Positions 1-7,993 of a DNA stretch of 64,000 nucleotides are shown here, one piece after another. The notes under the pieces were generated by a model. That model made no database searches. It worked only from the letters and a program-made list of their open reading frames with translations, and was not told where the DNA came from. The DNA lies in contig NZ_SGIT01000001.1 of the NCBI RefSeq assembly GCF_004208525.1, forward strand, positions 1,240,001-1,304,000, read 5' to 3'. A program made the position numbers and the translations under genes. This DNA is from Sphingobacterium corticibacterium. Its GTDB lineage: Bacteria; Bacteroidota; Bacteroidia; Sphingobacteriales; Sphingobacteriaceae. Within the stretch, counting starts at the first letter, position 1. Every line of letters starts with the position of its first letter.

Positions 1-987
1 TGGGTCTATAACACCGAGCTCTTAAAGCTTCGGGAACTTTTCGTTCAACATTCCTTACTTAAAATCAAGAAAAAAGAAACGGAATTTGAAATTCCAACAT
101 TATCATCCGAATTAAGTTACGATATTGAACCGGATAAACAAGCGAAAATTGAATTCCTCATGGATTCCAAAAAGACCGTGGAGAAAATCCATAGTGTTTA
201 CCTGAAAGCGGAAAAAGCATTGAAGGAATTGCCGCAAAAGATCAAAGCCATCGAGGATTCAGCGCGACAGGAGATGGAAAATAAAGGATGGATATTTGTA
301 TCAGCATACGAGGAGAAAAGACTAGAAACATACAAATTATTATGGTATCGAGATATCCCGTCGGGATCTACTACCCATAGAATATTTACCGAAATCATCT
401 TAGAAATCAAATTAAGCTCGGTTGTAGCCAAACAATACGTTCAACACGGTTTATTGTTGAAATGGCAAGAAAAACCGATAAGCGAAGATGTCTCCGATGC
501 TCATTTTGAAGTTAATCCATTTGAATTTATTGACGATAAAAATCTAGAAAAGAAACTTAATTTTTTAGGCCTTTGGGTACTTCCATTCAAATCGAAACAG
601 GATATCTTATTGAAATCCTTTGCTTTATTTCTCCATTATTTAGTTCCCCTGGATACCATCTATTTACATAAAATAGACGCCGCATTTCCCGAACCGTTCT
701 TTTCCAAGCCTTATCTATCTTACATTAGCATCTTTGAATCAGACAAACCTATATCCGAATTTCTCTTAATTGCCAATCTTTATTCCATATCCTTATTATT
801 TATTTACAAGCTTGTACAAGAGGGTAAGATAAGGGAAGCTCTTGAAATAAATGATATCCAAGAAGCAAGATTAACGGATCGCTTCCGGGAAGGTATTGTA
901 TGGTATAAAGAAAGCTATGCTCCTTATATCAGAGCGGTTAAAGCCGGACAAATGCCAGCTTTGCCGAAGCTCTTTAAAAGAAAATAA
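1..987 (+). CDS. hypothetical protein, 5' end outside the window
   Basis: The frame is open from the first base of the window, so the gene begins upstream and 328 codons are visible; the first in-window ATG, at 160, is probably internal. The product is soluble-looking and helical in its first half, rich in Lys and Glu, with no signal peptide or membrane segment in the visible part. I recognise no catalytic motif or family. It ends in a Lys/Arg-rich tail. A 295-base gap follows before the next gene, and the two are unlikely to be co-transcribed. Confidence 0.75.
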   Translation, partial: WVYNTELLKLRELFVQHSLLKIKKKETEFEIPTLSSELSYDIEPDKQAKIEFLMDSKKTVEKIHSVYLKAEKALKELPQKIKAIEDSARQEMENKGWIFVSAYEEKRLETYKLLWYRDIPSGSTTHRIFTEIILEIKLSSVVAKQYVQHGLLLKWQEKPISEDVSDAHFEVNPFEFIDDKNLEKKLNFLGLWVLPFKSKQDILLKSFALFLHYLVPLDTIYLHKIDAAFPEPFFSKPYLSYISIFESDKPISEFLLIANLYSISLLFIYKLVQEGKIREALEINDIQEARLTDRFREGIVWYKESYAPYIRAVKAGQMPALPKLFKRK

Positions 988-1282
988 TAGTACGAAGATA
1001 ATTACAGAAAGAAAAAGGAATACACGATTCTGTATGGTGATTTTGAGATTTACAAACAAAACCCAGCGCGAAATGTCGGCATGATGAGTGACATCTTGTA
1101 TGATAAATACTGATAAAAATTATAGGCTTACGTACGCGTATTTGCACCCACAACAAAACCACACCGACCTAGGCAGAAATTAAACATTTGACCATAAATA
1201 GACAATATCGGACATCCAAATAAGTAAATTTGGGAATAAGTCCAGCAATACAATATTGTCGTCTGGTTTTAAATATTAAGGT

Positions 1283-2065
1283 ATGAATAATAAAGTGATA
1301 ATTGTTACTGGAGCAGCTATGGGTCTTGGTCTTGCAGCTGCCCAAGAGTTTGCCGCTCGAGGTGCTAAACTGGTGTTAGTTGATTACAACAAAGAAGCCC
1401 TTGAAAAAGCTACCGATGAAATTCGTAAAGATTTTCCTGCTGTAGAAATTGCTACTTACGTTGCCGATGTTTCTAACGAGGAGGATGTAAAAGGTTACGT
1501 TGCACTTACCGAATCTAAATTTGGCAGGATTGACGGACTTTACAATAATGCCGGCATCGAAGGCCGCCAAGCTCCCCTCGCCGAATATGATCTCGATGTA
1601 TTTAAGAAAGTGGTGGATATTAATTTAATGGGAGTTTATTACGGTATGCGCTATGTTATCCCCGTCATGCAAAAACAAAAATACGGTCGAATTGTAAATG
1701 TAGCGTCTGTAGGCGGTATCCGCGGTGTCGTCAACCAGACACCATACGTAGCGACTAAGCACGCTGTATCCGGTATGACTAAAAATGCCGCCATCGAGTA
1801 CGGTAAAGATGGTATACTGACCAATGCCATCGCACCAGGAGCGATATTAACACCTATGGTAGCTGAAGCTTTCAAGCAGGTAAATCCCGCTAACCCTGCT
1901 GATGCAGAGCGCGAATATGCGCAACGAAATCCTACGCGTGCATTAGGACAACCGGAGCATGTAGCGAAGCTTGTCGCCTTCCTTATCGGGGAAGAAAATG
2001 GTTACGTGAATGGACAGACCATCGCTATAGATGGTGGAGAATCTAATTTATATGGCAATTCTTAA
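1283..2065 (+). CDS. short-chain dehydrogenase/reductase (SDR)
   Basis: A classical SDR of 260 residues, the usual length for the family. It shows the Rossmann cofactor motif TGAAMGLG at residues 9-16, the structural NNAG motif near residue 90, catalytic Ser142, and the YxxxK pair Tyr155/Lys159 (YVATK). An acidic residue at the end of the second strand (VLVDYN) suggests NAD rather than NADP. The C-terminal VNGQTIAIDGG is typical of glucose-dehydrogenase-like and cyclopentanol-dehydrogenase-like members. The substrate cannot be told from sequence. A 10-bp palindrome (ACAATATTGT, 1250-1259) lies just upstream and could be an operator. The gene is monocistronic and faces a terminator shared with the opposite strand. 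Confidence 0.93.
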   Translation: MNNKVIIVTGAAMGLGLAAAQEFAARGAKLVLVDYNKEALEKATDEIRKDFPAVEIATYVADVSNEEDVKGYVALTESKFGRIDGLYNNAGIEGRQAPLAEYDLDVFKKVVDINLMGVYYGMRYVIPVMQKQKYGRIVNVASVGGIRGVVNQTPYVATKHAVSGMTKNAAIEYGKDGILTNAIAPGAILTPMVAEAFKQVNPANPADAEREYAQRNPTRALGQPEHVAKLVAFLIGEENGYVNGQTIAIDGGESNLYGNS

Positions 2066-2090
2066 TAGAAAGACAACCTTCTGATATTAC

Positions 2091-2125
2091 TATAAAAAAC
2101 TCCCGCGGCGCAAGCCTCGGGAGTT
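2091..2125 (-). terminator. intrinsic terminator of the 2149-3677 operon
   Basis: An 8-bp perfect stem (2098-2105 with 2118-2125) is followed, on the minus strand, by a run of T at 2094-2099. On the plus strand no T run follows, so it mainly serves the minus-strand operon. Confidence 0.8.
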
Positions 2126-2148
2126 CACATCAACATTAAACCAACAAA

Positions 2149-2331
2149 TTACCAATCGCGTCTACGCCTTCGCCGTCGACCTTCTAACAAGCGGCTAGTT
2201 AAGTAGCTCACCGCAGCGCCCACCACGGCTATCAAAACCGTATGCAAGAGATTACTCCAGTCGAAGCTGTTCCAGACCGAGCAGAGCGTGCCACCGAGCG
2301 TACCAAACTGCACATTACTCATGAGCCTCAT
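2149..2331 (-). CDS. small membrane protein, holin-like, unknown function
   Basis: A 60-residue protein with one hydrophobic segment (roughly residues 27-44, LLHTVLIAVVGAAVSYL) followed by a strongly basic tail of consecutive arginines. I chose the ATG at 2331 because an AGGAGG sequence sits about six bases upstream; a longer frame to 2376 exists but has no such site. It overlaps the preceding gene by 17 bases, so translation is probably coupled. One membrane helix plus a basic tail beside a DUF5675 gene recalls holin-like proteins of lysis cassettes, but this is inference only. Confidence 0.65.
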   Translation of the reverse strand: MRLMSNVQFGTLGGTLCSVWNSFDWSNLLHTVLIAVVGAAVSYLTSRLLEGRRRRRRRDW

Positions 2332-2509
2332 CGCTGCCCTCCTTTCTTTCTGGTTCAGAATCATCTTTCCCGTCATCCATTACCTGCTCGATAATGCCTA
2401 AGCCTACCGCGATGTACTTCAACACACTCATGGCCTTCGCCGGAAGCTTGATCGGTGCCAGCAGTACCACCTGTACTGCCTGGCTGATTTTTCGGATGAT
2501 CTTTTTCAT
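2315..2509 (-). CDS. small protein with amphipathic/hydrophobic N-terminus, unknown
   Basis: 64 residues. It has a basic N-terminus (MKKIIRKI), a hydrophobic stretch up to about residue 45 that may associate with the membrane, and an acidic, charged C-terminal tail (DDGKDDSEPERKEG). Its start overlaps the stop of the upstream DUF5675 gene by four bases (ATGA type) and its end overlaps the next gene. It therefore belongs to a translationally coupled four-gene operon. No family recognised. Confidence 0.6.
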   Translation of the reverse strand: MKKIIRKISQAVQVVLLAPIKLPAKAMSVLKYIAVGLGIIEQVMDDGKDDSEPERKEGSDEAHE

Positions 2510-2919
2510 CGCCCCTCCCGAATTAAAAGAAACACTTCATATTGCATATCCCACAAACTGTAAACCAATGCCTTAAGTTTTCTCAACGCTTTAGCGCCTT
2601 CGTCACCTGTGCCTTCGCCCGTGAGCGTCGTGACAGGTGCAATACAGCCCCGCAATTGCTTCATGGCGTTGTTGGCCGCATGGATCAAGATCGCTTCGCG
2701 TCCGAGGACAGCCGGAATACCGATCTGCTCGCCGTGCTTGGTATACGTCCGTTTTTCTAGCTTATAGCGTCCTTCCGGTATACAGCTGAAACGCGGCGTA
2801 TTATTCCGATCTGGCAGCTCAATCGTATGGCAGATCTTCTCACCTTGAAAATAGATTGTCCCATTGGTCCCCTGCTCTCCGTAAATCCGTCGGAGAACCA
2901 AAGTGTGTTTTGTTTTCAT
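2506..2919 (-). CDS. DUF5675 family protein
   Basis: 137 residues matching the DUF5675 pattern: an N-terminal strand with LVLRRIYGEQGTNGTIY, then a Cys-x-Thr-x-Glu-x-x-x-Arg segment (CHTIELPDRN), the CIPEGRYKLEKR segment, a central ILIHAANN segment and a conserved RGCI. Such proteins occur in phage and phage-derived regions and near lysis genes; the biochemical function is not established to my knowledge. The start codon shares one base with the stop of the upstream gene (TAATG), which points to coupled translation. Together with the two tiny membrane-type proteins downstream it could form a lysis or envelope-acting unit (inference). Confidence 0.8.
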   Translation of the reverse strand: MKTKHTLVLRRIYGEQGTNGTIYFQGEKICHTIELPDRNNTPRFSCIPEGRYKLEKRTYTKHGEQIGIPAVLGREAILIHAANNAMKQLRGCIAPVTTLTGEGTGDEGAKALRKLKALVYSLWDMQYEVFLLIREGR

Positions 2920-3677
2920 TATGGAATATCTACATCGACGATGGTCATGGCGTTATACGGATTATTCTTCAACGGATAATGCACACCGTTACTTTCGAGA
3001 AAGGTCTCTATTCCCACGATAATATAGACCACTTTGTCGGAACTCGCAGGCAAACTCACCTGTATCGTTTCTTCCACATGTGCATCGATCAACTGGATAT
3101 AATCCGATTGCTGCACCAACGGTCTCGGAACAACCTCTGTATCCAGCGTCTGCTCTACCGCGGCCAGCGTAAAGCGGATATGCGTCGCTTCCGGCAGCAA
3201 TGTCACCTCCCTTCGTGGGTCAAAATCAGGAATAACCAAGGAGACTTCACCCGTTTCTCGGTCAAAAGCCGTAATCAGGCTGCCGCTGAACATAAATTCC
3301 AGACTGCTGCTCCCATTAAATTCGAAGCCTTTCAGACGGACCGAATTTTCCGGCAGGAAAATCCGCTGGCCACGTACATTCTCCGAATCCAATTTGATAA
3401 TACGGTGCACCGTCGACGTCAGCCTGTTGCGGAATGTCTTATCCGCCGTACCACGCATTAAGTTGTTCAGCTGGATGCGGATCAACTTGGCCGTTTTCGC
3501 CGCCGTCCCAAATTCCGACATGTTTTCACGTGTCCGCTCAAAATTCGGATCGCTCATGATGCGCGCCTTGTCTACACCTCCCCGCATACGGACTTCATAG
3601 CCTCTGCTGCGGTGTTTCGTAAAGGAAAGATCCCCGACCTTTCCTCTAAACTTTACTAAACTTTCTTGTTTTGCCAT
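2919..3677 (-). CDS. conserved hypothetical protein, first gene of DUF5675 operon
   Basis: 252 residues from the ATG at 3677 (MAKQESLVKFRGKVGDL); the frame could extend to 3755, but the shorter start gives a sensible N-terminus and is preceded by an AT-rich leader. The N-terminal 70 residues are basic and contain a Gly-Lys-Val-Gly-Asp segment followed by an RTRENMSEFG stretch. The C-terminal two thirds look beta-rich, alternating hydrophobic and polar residues. Basic N-terminus plus beta-rich remainder would fit a phage-type structural protein, but I do not recognise the family. It is the first gene of a four-gene operon and lies about 115 bases from a striking 11-bp tandem repeat. Confidence 0.72.
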   Translation of the reverse strand: MAKQESLVKFRGKVGDLSFTKHRSRGYEVRMRGGVDKARIMSDPNFERTRENMSEFGTAAKTAKLIRIQLNNLMRGTADKTFRNRLTSTVHRIIKLDSENVRGQRIFLPENSVRLKGFEFNGSSSLEFMFSGSLITAFDRETGEVSLVIPDFDPRREVTLLPEATHIRFTLAAVEQTLDTEVVPRPLVQQSDYIQLIDAHVEETIQVSLPASSDKVVYIIVGIETFLESNGVHYPLKNNPYNAMTIVDVDIP

Positions 3678-4167
3678 AATATTTATTTTTTGATAACAAC
3701 ACAAAGATGTAGCGCGGAAAATAAAGGTCTGATCAGTATGGTCGTATCGGATCAATTTGGTATCAAAAAGTAGTTTTTGAGCGGGGTAAAATGTACCGCG
3801 AATGTACTGTTAGTGTACCGAAAAGGTACTAAGGGTGTACTGGAAAGGTACTGGAGATCCACTAAGAGGCTACTGGGAAGCTACTAAACGCTATGTATAT
3901 CTGCCGTAATTTCATGGGCAACCAACCATAGGTACACAACCTATTCTTCGTGAACCGATCTACACTTTTTGGGCAATTTTGATCAGTTTTGATCACATCT
4001 GAGCGTAATGGTCACATTTAATCCTTGCATGCTTACTTTTTTACTTCTATTTTAGCTTTTGTAAAACCAAGCAATCAAGAGAGGGCATGCAAGGCGAGGA
4101 ATTACCTACCCTTGTTGGATCGTTTGGCGGAAAGAATTATGGTTTAACCAATTAATAGAACTTGCTC
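3678..4167. promoter_or_regulatory. divergent intergenic region with several repeats
   Basis: No gene seen. Besides the 11-bp repeat at 3793-3891 it holds a 9-bp direct repeat (TTTTGATCA at 3977-3985 and 3987-3995) and a widely spaced perfect 10-bp inverted repeat (CCTTGCATGC at 4023-4032, GCATGCAAGG at 4085-4094) that brackets the presumed promoter of the 4168 gene. The density of repeats suggests several protein-binding sites between two divergent transcription units. Confidence 0.5.
3793..3891. repeat. 9 x 11-bp tandem degenerate repeat (GTACYnnnnnn)
   Basis: The tetramer GTAC (or CTAC/CCAC) starts at 3793, 3804, 3815, 3826, 3837, 3848, 3859, 3870 and 3881, that is every 11 bases exactly. 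Six of nine units have GTAC, the last three drift to CCAC or CTAC, and most units continue with T or C then purine-rich sequence. Eleven bases is not a multiple of three, so the array is not a coding repeat; it is close to one helical turn, so every motif faces the same side of the DNA. Confidence 0.85.
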
Positions 4168-4365
4168 ATGAAAAATCAGCGCATGTGTATCTATGCCAAG
4201 GAAGTTAGCAACCTTTTAGGAAAAAGCCCCCAGCAGGCACGCCGTATCCTGTCCCAGATCAAGGACAGTCACGGCAAGGAACAACATCAGTATGTTAGCA
4301 TTAAGGAATTTGCGGCCTACACCGGACTAGATGAAGAAGAAGTCCGGAAAGTCTGTCAGGGGTAA
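4168..4365 (+). CDS. small HTH-like protein, unknown
   Basis: 65 residues from ATG 4168 (MKNQRMCIYAKEVSNLLGKS). The segment KEVSNLLGKSPQQARRILSQIKDS resembles a helix-turn-helix (AKEVSNLLGKS as first helix and turn, QQARRILSQIK as recognition helix) and a second helical pair follows (VSIKEFAAYTGLDEEEVRKV). It is probably a DNA-binding or helix-loading adaptor of mobile-element type. Very small, single gene, followed directly by a terminator. A direct repeat and a long inverted repeat lie in its upstream region. Confidence 0.65.
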   Translation: MKNQRMCIYAKEVSNLLGKSPQQARRILSQIKDSHGKEQHQYVSIKEFAAYTGLDEEEVRKVCQG

Positions 4366-4371
4366 TCAAAG

Positions 4372-4400
4372 GCATCCAGAGAGGGTTTAGGATGCTTTTT
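4372..4400 (+). terminator. intrinsic terminator after the 4168 gene
   Basis: GCATCC (4372-4377) pairs with GGATGC (4390-4395), followed by five T. The stop codon of the convergent minus-strand gene (4387) lies inside the loop. Confidence 0.7.
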
Positions 4401-5382
4401 CATTATCCACAATTTCTTTAATCCAGTCCTTGTGGCTTCGCCATGAGTATCCTGGTAAGATGTAAGGTTCTTCCAAAAACTTTAGATGCAGTGCCACTAC
4501 ACCTCCATCTTCTGAATACCCCGTAATGCTGTCTGGGGATACCAGCAATTGACGCGTAACCGACTTAAATTCCGGAAATATATGTTGAAGGCTTATGAGG
4601 CTGTCGCTATTATCGATATAAGACTCACCGGAAAGCATATACATATTGATAATAGGTTTCCCTCCGGTACCACGAAGTTCCTTGTCGATCAAGAAGCCGC
4701 CTATATCGCTCTTATGAAATACTTTAAAAAAGCTCGTCGTTTTTATAGTATATAATTTTTGCCACTCCGTTGCTTGCTGGCTTAGCACCATATTCTCTTT
4801 ATACAATGTCGCCAGTTCACTTTCTTTTTGCAAAAGAGAAGTCTTTAATTTAGAAAGATCTACGTCCTTTAACTGAAGTAATGATTTATCCTTTTCACGG
4901 TCGCTTAACAACTTCTGCAAATCTGATATGCGGTCTTTTAACTGCTCTTTTAAACCCACTGACCGGTAATACATATTTAGCAGAAATATCAAAGCTGCAT
5001 AAAACCAAATATGGTACTGCATGTCATGGTGCAGCAGCAGATCAGCACCATACAGCACAACAATTTCCGCGATAATCAAAACTAGCGGCAGAATCCCACC
5101 GAATACGATATATCCTAACGAAGACCACAGTCGATTCGCCAAATCACCATCAGGCTCATCAAGGAAATACCAAGTGAAGGATACAATAGCAATAAATAGC
5201 GTGGACATTAGACAGTTCTGTAACCAAAGAAAAAATACTTTCCATCTGATAATATATGATACCGAAAAATCATTAAAAGGAAAAAAAGTAGCCAATGTCC
5301 CCCCTAAAACACACAATAAGAGCAACATCTTGGCATCAAAATAAGGTGATCGAAAATAGTTAAAGATTTTCTTCCGTTTCAT
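4387..5382 (-). CDS. membrane-anchored LytTR-like transcriptional regulator
   Basis: 331 residues. Four hydrophobic segments occupy roughly residues 18-35, 45-70, 90-112 and 122-138; a long coiled coil follows (about 145-205, heptads rich in Leu, Lys, Asp); the C-terminal 110 residues resemble a LytTR DNA-binding domain (LISLQHIFPEF, then VTRQLLVSPDSITGY, then VALHLKFL and a terminal SWRSHKDWI, matching the L..P.F..V.R..LV....I pattern). Four-helix membrane domain plus LytTR is a common Bacteroidota arrangement for signal-responsive regulators. No histidine-kinase signature is present, so the signal is probably read directly by the membrane part. Target genes unknown; it is transcribed away from the 5616 gene. 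Confidence 0.7.
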   Translation of the reverse strand: MKRKKIFNYFRSPYFDAKMLLLLCVLGGTLATFFPFNDFSVSYIIRWKVFFLWLQNCLMSTLFIAIVSFTWYFLDEPDGDLANRLWSSLGYIVFGGILPLVLIIAEIVVLYGADLLLHHDMQYHIWFYAALIFLLNMYYRSVGLKEQLKDRISDLQKLLSDREKDKSLLQLKDVDLSKLKTSLLQKESELATLYKENMVLSQQATEWQKLYTIKTTSFFKVFHKSDIGGFLIDKELRGTGGKPIINMYMLSGESYIDNSDSLISLQHIFPEFKSVTRQLLVSPDSITGYSEDGGVVALHLKFLEEPYILPGYSWRSHKDWIKEIVDNEKAS

Positions 5383-5615
5383 AGTATATACTTCGTCAGT
5401 TATAAAGGAGCTTCTAATATACTGGTTTTTTCACCGAAAATCAATCGATTGCGTAATAAAACGAGCGTGTAGAACGTAAAAGTTCGTTCCCCCATGAACT
5501 TAGTTCATTCCATTTCTACCCAAAAACGCCCTATTTTACATATTGCTTTACATAATTTTACCACTACAATCAACGGCCTTTTTTAGGTCATTTTATAACC
5601 TTTAACATCAATACC

Positions 5616-6038
5616 ATGAACAAACAATTTCCCTTCACCTCAACTGGTGTACAGGAATGGCAAACAGACCTTTATCAACAAGGGGCAACCGCAATACAAA
5701 ATGAGCGCACGCTAATTGAAGCGGACTTGGTAGCCTGGCTTTCGGTCCGTTTTATACTCCATGCCGATCAACAATCTTTTGCCCAAAACCTTGGTGCACC
5801 CACACATCAAATCTATGCTATCGCTATCAGCAACGCACTCGACGAACAGACACCTATTGTATTGGAAAAAGAAGAAAGCTCTGCCAAGAAAGGCAATCCT
5901 TACGAACACCCGAAGCTTTCACAGATGCGTTATCAAATCAAAACCAGTGCAGAGGTCGGTACAGTTAAAAGTATATCGGACCCTGTGCAACAACGGGAAC
6001 TTATCTTCTCGCTACATTATTTAGATAATAAGTTATAG
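5616..6038 (+). CDS. hypothetical protein
   Basis: 140 residues, soluble, no signal peptide, glutamine-rich N-terminus (MNKQFPFTSTGVQEWQTDLY). No recognised family. It is transcribed towards the small peptide gene at 6457 but 418 bases separate them, so co-transcription is uncertain. The gap of 233 bases upstream is AT-rich and shared with the divergent LytTR-like gene, which might control it (inference). Confidence 0.65.
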   Translation: MNKQFPFTSTGVQEWQTDLYQQGATAIQNERTLIEADLVAWLSVRFILHADQQSFAQNLGAPTHQIYAIAISNALDEQTPIVLEKEESSAKKGNPYEHPKLSQMRYQIKTSAEVGTVKSISDPVQQRELIFSLHYLDNKL

Positions 6039-6456
6039 ATCAATGTAGTTACGTAACGCGCACCCTCTCTCGCGCCAAAGTGACAACAGCGATCAAGATT
6101 AATAAAGTTAAACATGAAGAACACGGACAGACATACGACTGAAAAGACTTCTTTCTCCACAAAAGCTACGAAAGTGGGAAGACTATTTACAATGTCCCCA
6201 CTCCTGATCGCTGGGCGATCCACGCGGAAGAAAAAGTATGGGACAGCGTATGTAAGTTTTTTGTTCGCCGGCCCCGTCATGTGGCGGTGGCGTAAACACG
6301 CCTTGTTTCCGTGAGGCGGTATGGGGAAGATAGTAGAGACCTGCTGTAAAACACAAAGCCTCCGGCAGTCCGGAGGCACAGTGGGCCAACATGCTGTTAA
6401 CATGTTGTAACCGTTAATAAATCTAAGTAGTAAATATAGTAAAACTGGAGGTCAAA
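6039..6456. other. intergenic region with perfect hairpin upstream of small peptide gene
   Basis: No convincing gene; a 66-codon frame at 6114-6314 has no supporting features. A perfect 8-bp stem with 4-base loop (GCCTCCGG at 6358-6365, CCGGAGGC at 6370-6377) and a second inverted repeat (AACATG at 6389-6394 with CATGTT at 6402-6407) precede the 6457 gene. Neither is followed by a T run, so they look like RNA leader structures or operators rather than terminators. Confidence 0.45.
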
Positions 6457-6681
6457 ATGGCTTGGTTTGAATTAAAAGCGGGGCAAGATCCGACTCTTCC
6501 GCAATCATACGAACCCCAAGATAACCCTTCGTGCTTTGGTTCAGGCAAAATCTGTGCGGTCAACGCAGATGACAACGGCAGTGAACAACCTGATCTAACC
6601 GAGGAGCTGAAAAATGAAATGATACAAGCTCTTCATACAGGTATACCACAGCCGAACGTGCAATTGCGCAGTATGGCATAA
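6457..6681 (+). CDS. small Cys-containing peptide of the type found near SusC/SusD loci
   Basis: 74 residues starting at ATG 6457 behind a clear GGAGG (ACTGGAGGTCAAA then ATG), unusual here where such sites are rare. The protein begins WFELKAGQDPTLPQSY, has two Cys 7 residues apart (CFGSGKIC), an Asp/Asn stretch (AVNADDNGS), and a helical C-terminus (LKNEMIQALHTG). Peptides of this layout are common small hypothetical proteins in Sphingobacteriaceae; related ones usually start with a signal peptide, which is absent here. It is convergent with a SusC/SusD/TlpA operon and shares its terminator region, so a role as exported or precursor peptide connected with that transport locus is possible but unproven. 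Confidence 0.7.
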   Translation: MAWFELKAGQDPTLPQSYEPQDNPSCFGSGKICAVNADDNGSEQPDLTEELKNEMIQALHTGIPQPNVQLRSMA

Positions 6682-6704
6682 AAGGGCGCTTTCTCTTATG
6701 TTTC

Positions 6705-6732
6705 AAGGGGAGATTAACCATCTCCCCTTTTT
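6705..6732 (+). terminator. strong intrinsic terminator between convergent genes
   Basis: A 10-bp perfect stem (6705-6714 with 6720-6729), 5-base loop, then T run on the plus strand. It overlaps the stop codon of the minus-strand TlpA-like gene at 6714. Confidence 0.85.
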
Positions 6733-7988
6733 GTTCTTGCCCTTTCTTCAACATGAAGTACCCTGATCGTTCTCCTTGCGGGGACCACTTCGATTCCATA
6801 TGCCCGGATAGCACTATTCAGTTCTTCCAAATCGTTGTAACTCCCGATAACCATCTTGACTTTATTTTTGACCTCATCCACCACAGGCGGGTAACGCCCA
6901 CTATAGTCCAATAGGAATGCCAATACACCTGTCCCTTCTACCGTTTGTCCTGTTGTAGAATCTCTCGATTCCTGCGGCGTAACTTCCCGGATCACGAGGC
7001 AATCCATTTCGCGTGTCCCCCAGTATACATCTATACCCAGAAAGTTTTCTATATCCTGCCATATGACCTTTACTCTCTCCGCTTCTGGAATATCATTCCC
7101 ATCCATGCGGTGGTATGAAATAGCGTTTTCATATAACCACCGATTTTGCCCATTCCCACCTTCCTCATACCTATACCGACCTATGGAATCCACATTCCAG
7201 ACAATACGCTCCGGCGTTAATAAAAACGTTGGCGTTTCTATCTTGGCCGATAACGCCTTAAAAATACCTAACGTCTCTACATTATAAAAATAGCTCTGAA
7301 AGATCCCGTTTGCATCATGTTCGGTGTGAATACCGTCGAACATCGGTTTATCATGTCGAAAGCCCGAAAGCTTGACACTACCTAATGATAGCGCATCCAC
7401 TTCCGGCACAGCGGTCGATATCCCCGTAAGAAAATCGTTTTTCACCGGGACATCAATTTTCTCTCCATCCAAAACACGTTGGATCGTTGGTCCATCGATA
7501 AAATCGGCATACGTCACTGCCTTTACTTCTCCCCCGTATATCCATGCGCTGTGCGGAACCGCTTGGTGTGGAAAGTACTTCGACAATATCGTATCGGCAT
7601 AAATTGTCGGCATTTTTAACTGTTTGTTCTTTAAAAAGGCGTTGTTTTGATAAAACCGCTCCATCTTATCTTTACTTTCCGATGTCACTATTATGATATC
7701 CAATTTATTGCCAAAATGCCTTTTTAAGCTATCCAATTTAGGAAAGGACAAGATACAATTCACACAAGACGTATGAAAGAAATCAAAGATGACTAACCTT
7801 TCCTGTAATGTCAACATGTCAAAGTTTTCAGCATCATAATGCATAAGCTCCATTATCGGCAACGGGGGTAAAACATCCCCTACCGTTAACGGTTCCATGT
7901 TTTCTGTGTTTTTGTCCTGACCAAATGTTACATTGGCCGTCCCACACAGTGTTAAGGTTATGTAAACCCAAAAAATTATTCTTTTCAT
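6714..7988 (-). CDS. TlpA-like thioredoxin-fold protein, third gene of SusC/SusD operon
   Basis: 424 residues with an N-terminal signal peptide (MKRIIFWVYITLTLCGTANVTFGQ). Residues about 35-180 form a TlpA/AhpC-type thioredoxin fold: VGDVLPPLPI at the start, VIFDFFHTSCVNC with a CxxC pair Cys75/Cys78, and the cis-Pro region AVPHSAW. The C-terminal 240 residues are of unknown function. Family members act in the periplasm as thiol-disulfide reductases. The gene starts 5 bases after the SusD stop, so it is in the same operon. TlpA-like partners of SusC/SusD pairs are frequent in Sphingobacteriaceae; the cargo may be a Cys-containing peptide or metal complex rather than glycan (inference, no glycoside hydrolase is present). 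Confidence 0.88.
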   Translation of the reverse strand: MKRIIFWVYITLTLCGTANVTFGQDKNTENMEPLTVGDVLPPLPIMELMHYDAENFDMLTLQERLVIFDFFHTSCVNCILSFPKLDSLKRHFGNKLDIIIVTSESKDKMERFYQNNAFLKNKQLKMPTIYADTILSKYFPHQAVPHSAWIYGGEVKAVTYADFIDGPTIQRVLDGEKIDVPVKNDFLTGISTAVPEVDALSLGSVKLSGFRHDKPMFDGIHTEHDANGIFQSYFYNVETLGIFKALSAKIETPTFLLTPERIVWNVDSIGRYRYEEGGNGQNRWLYENAISYHRMDGNDIPEAERVKVIWQDIENFLGIDVYWGTREMDCLVIREVTPQESRDSTTGQTVEGTGVLAFLLDYSGRYPPVVDEVKNKVKMVIGSYNDLEELNSAIRAYGIEVVPARRTIRVLHVEERARTKRGDG

Positions 7989-7993
7989 CTTAC

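Noticed and set aside
2856..3461. Long plus-strand frame opposite the DUF5675 operon
   Set aside because: Antisense shadow of two well-supported, coupled genes; its composition (many Arg, Gln, His) is typical of a wrong-strand reading.
6114..6314. 66-codon frame upstream of the small Cys peptide
   Set aside because: Has a plausible start but no signal peptide or family and is not continuous with the peptide gene.
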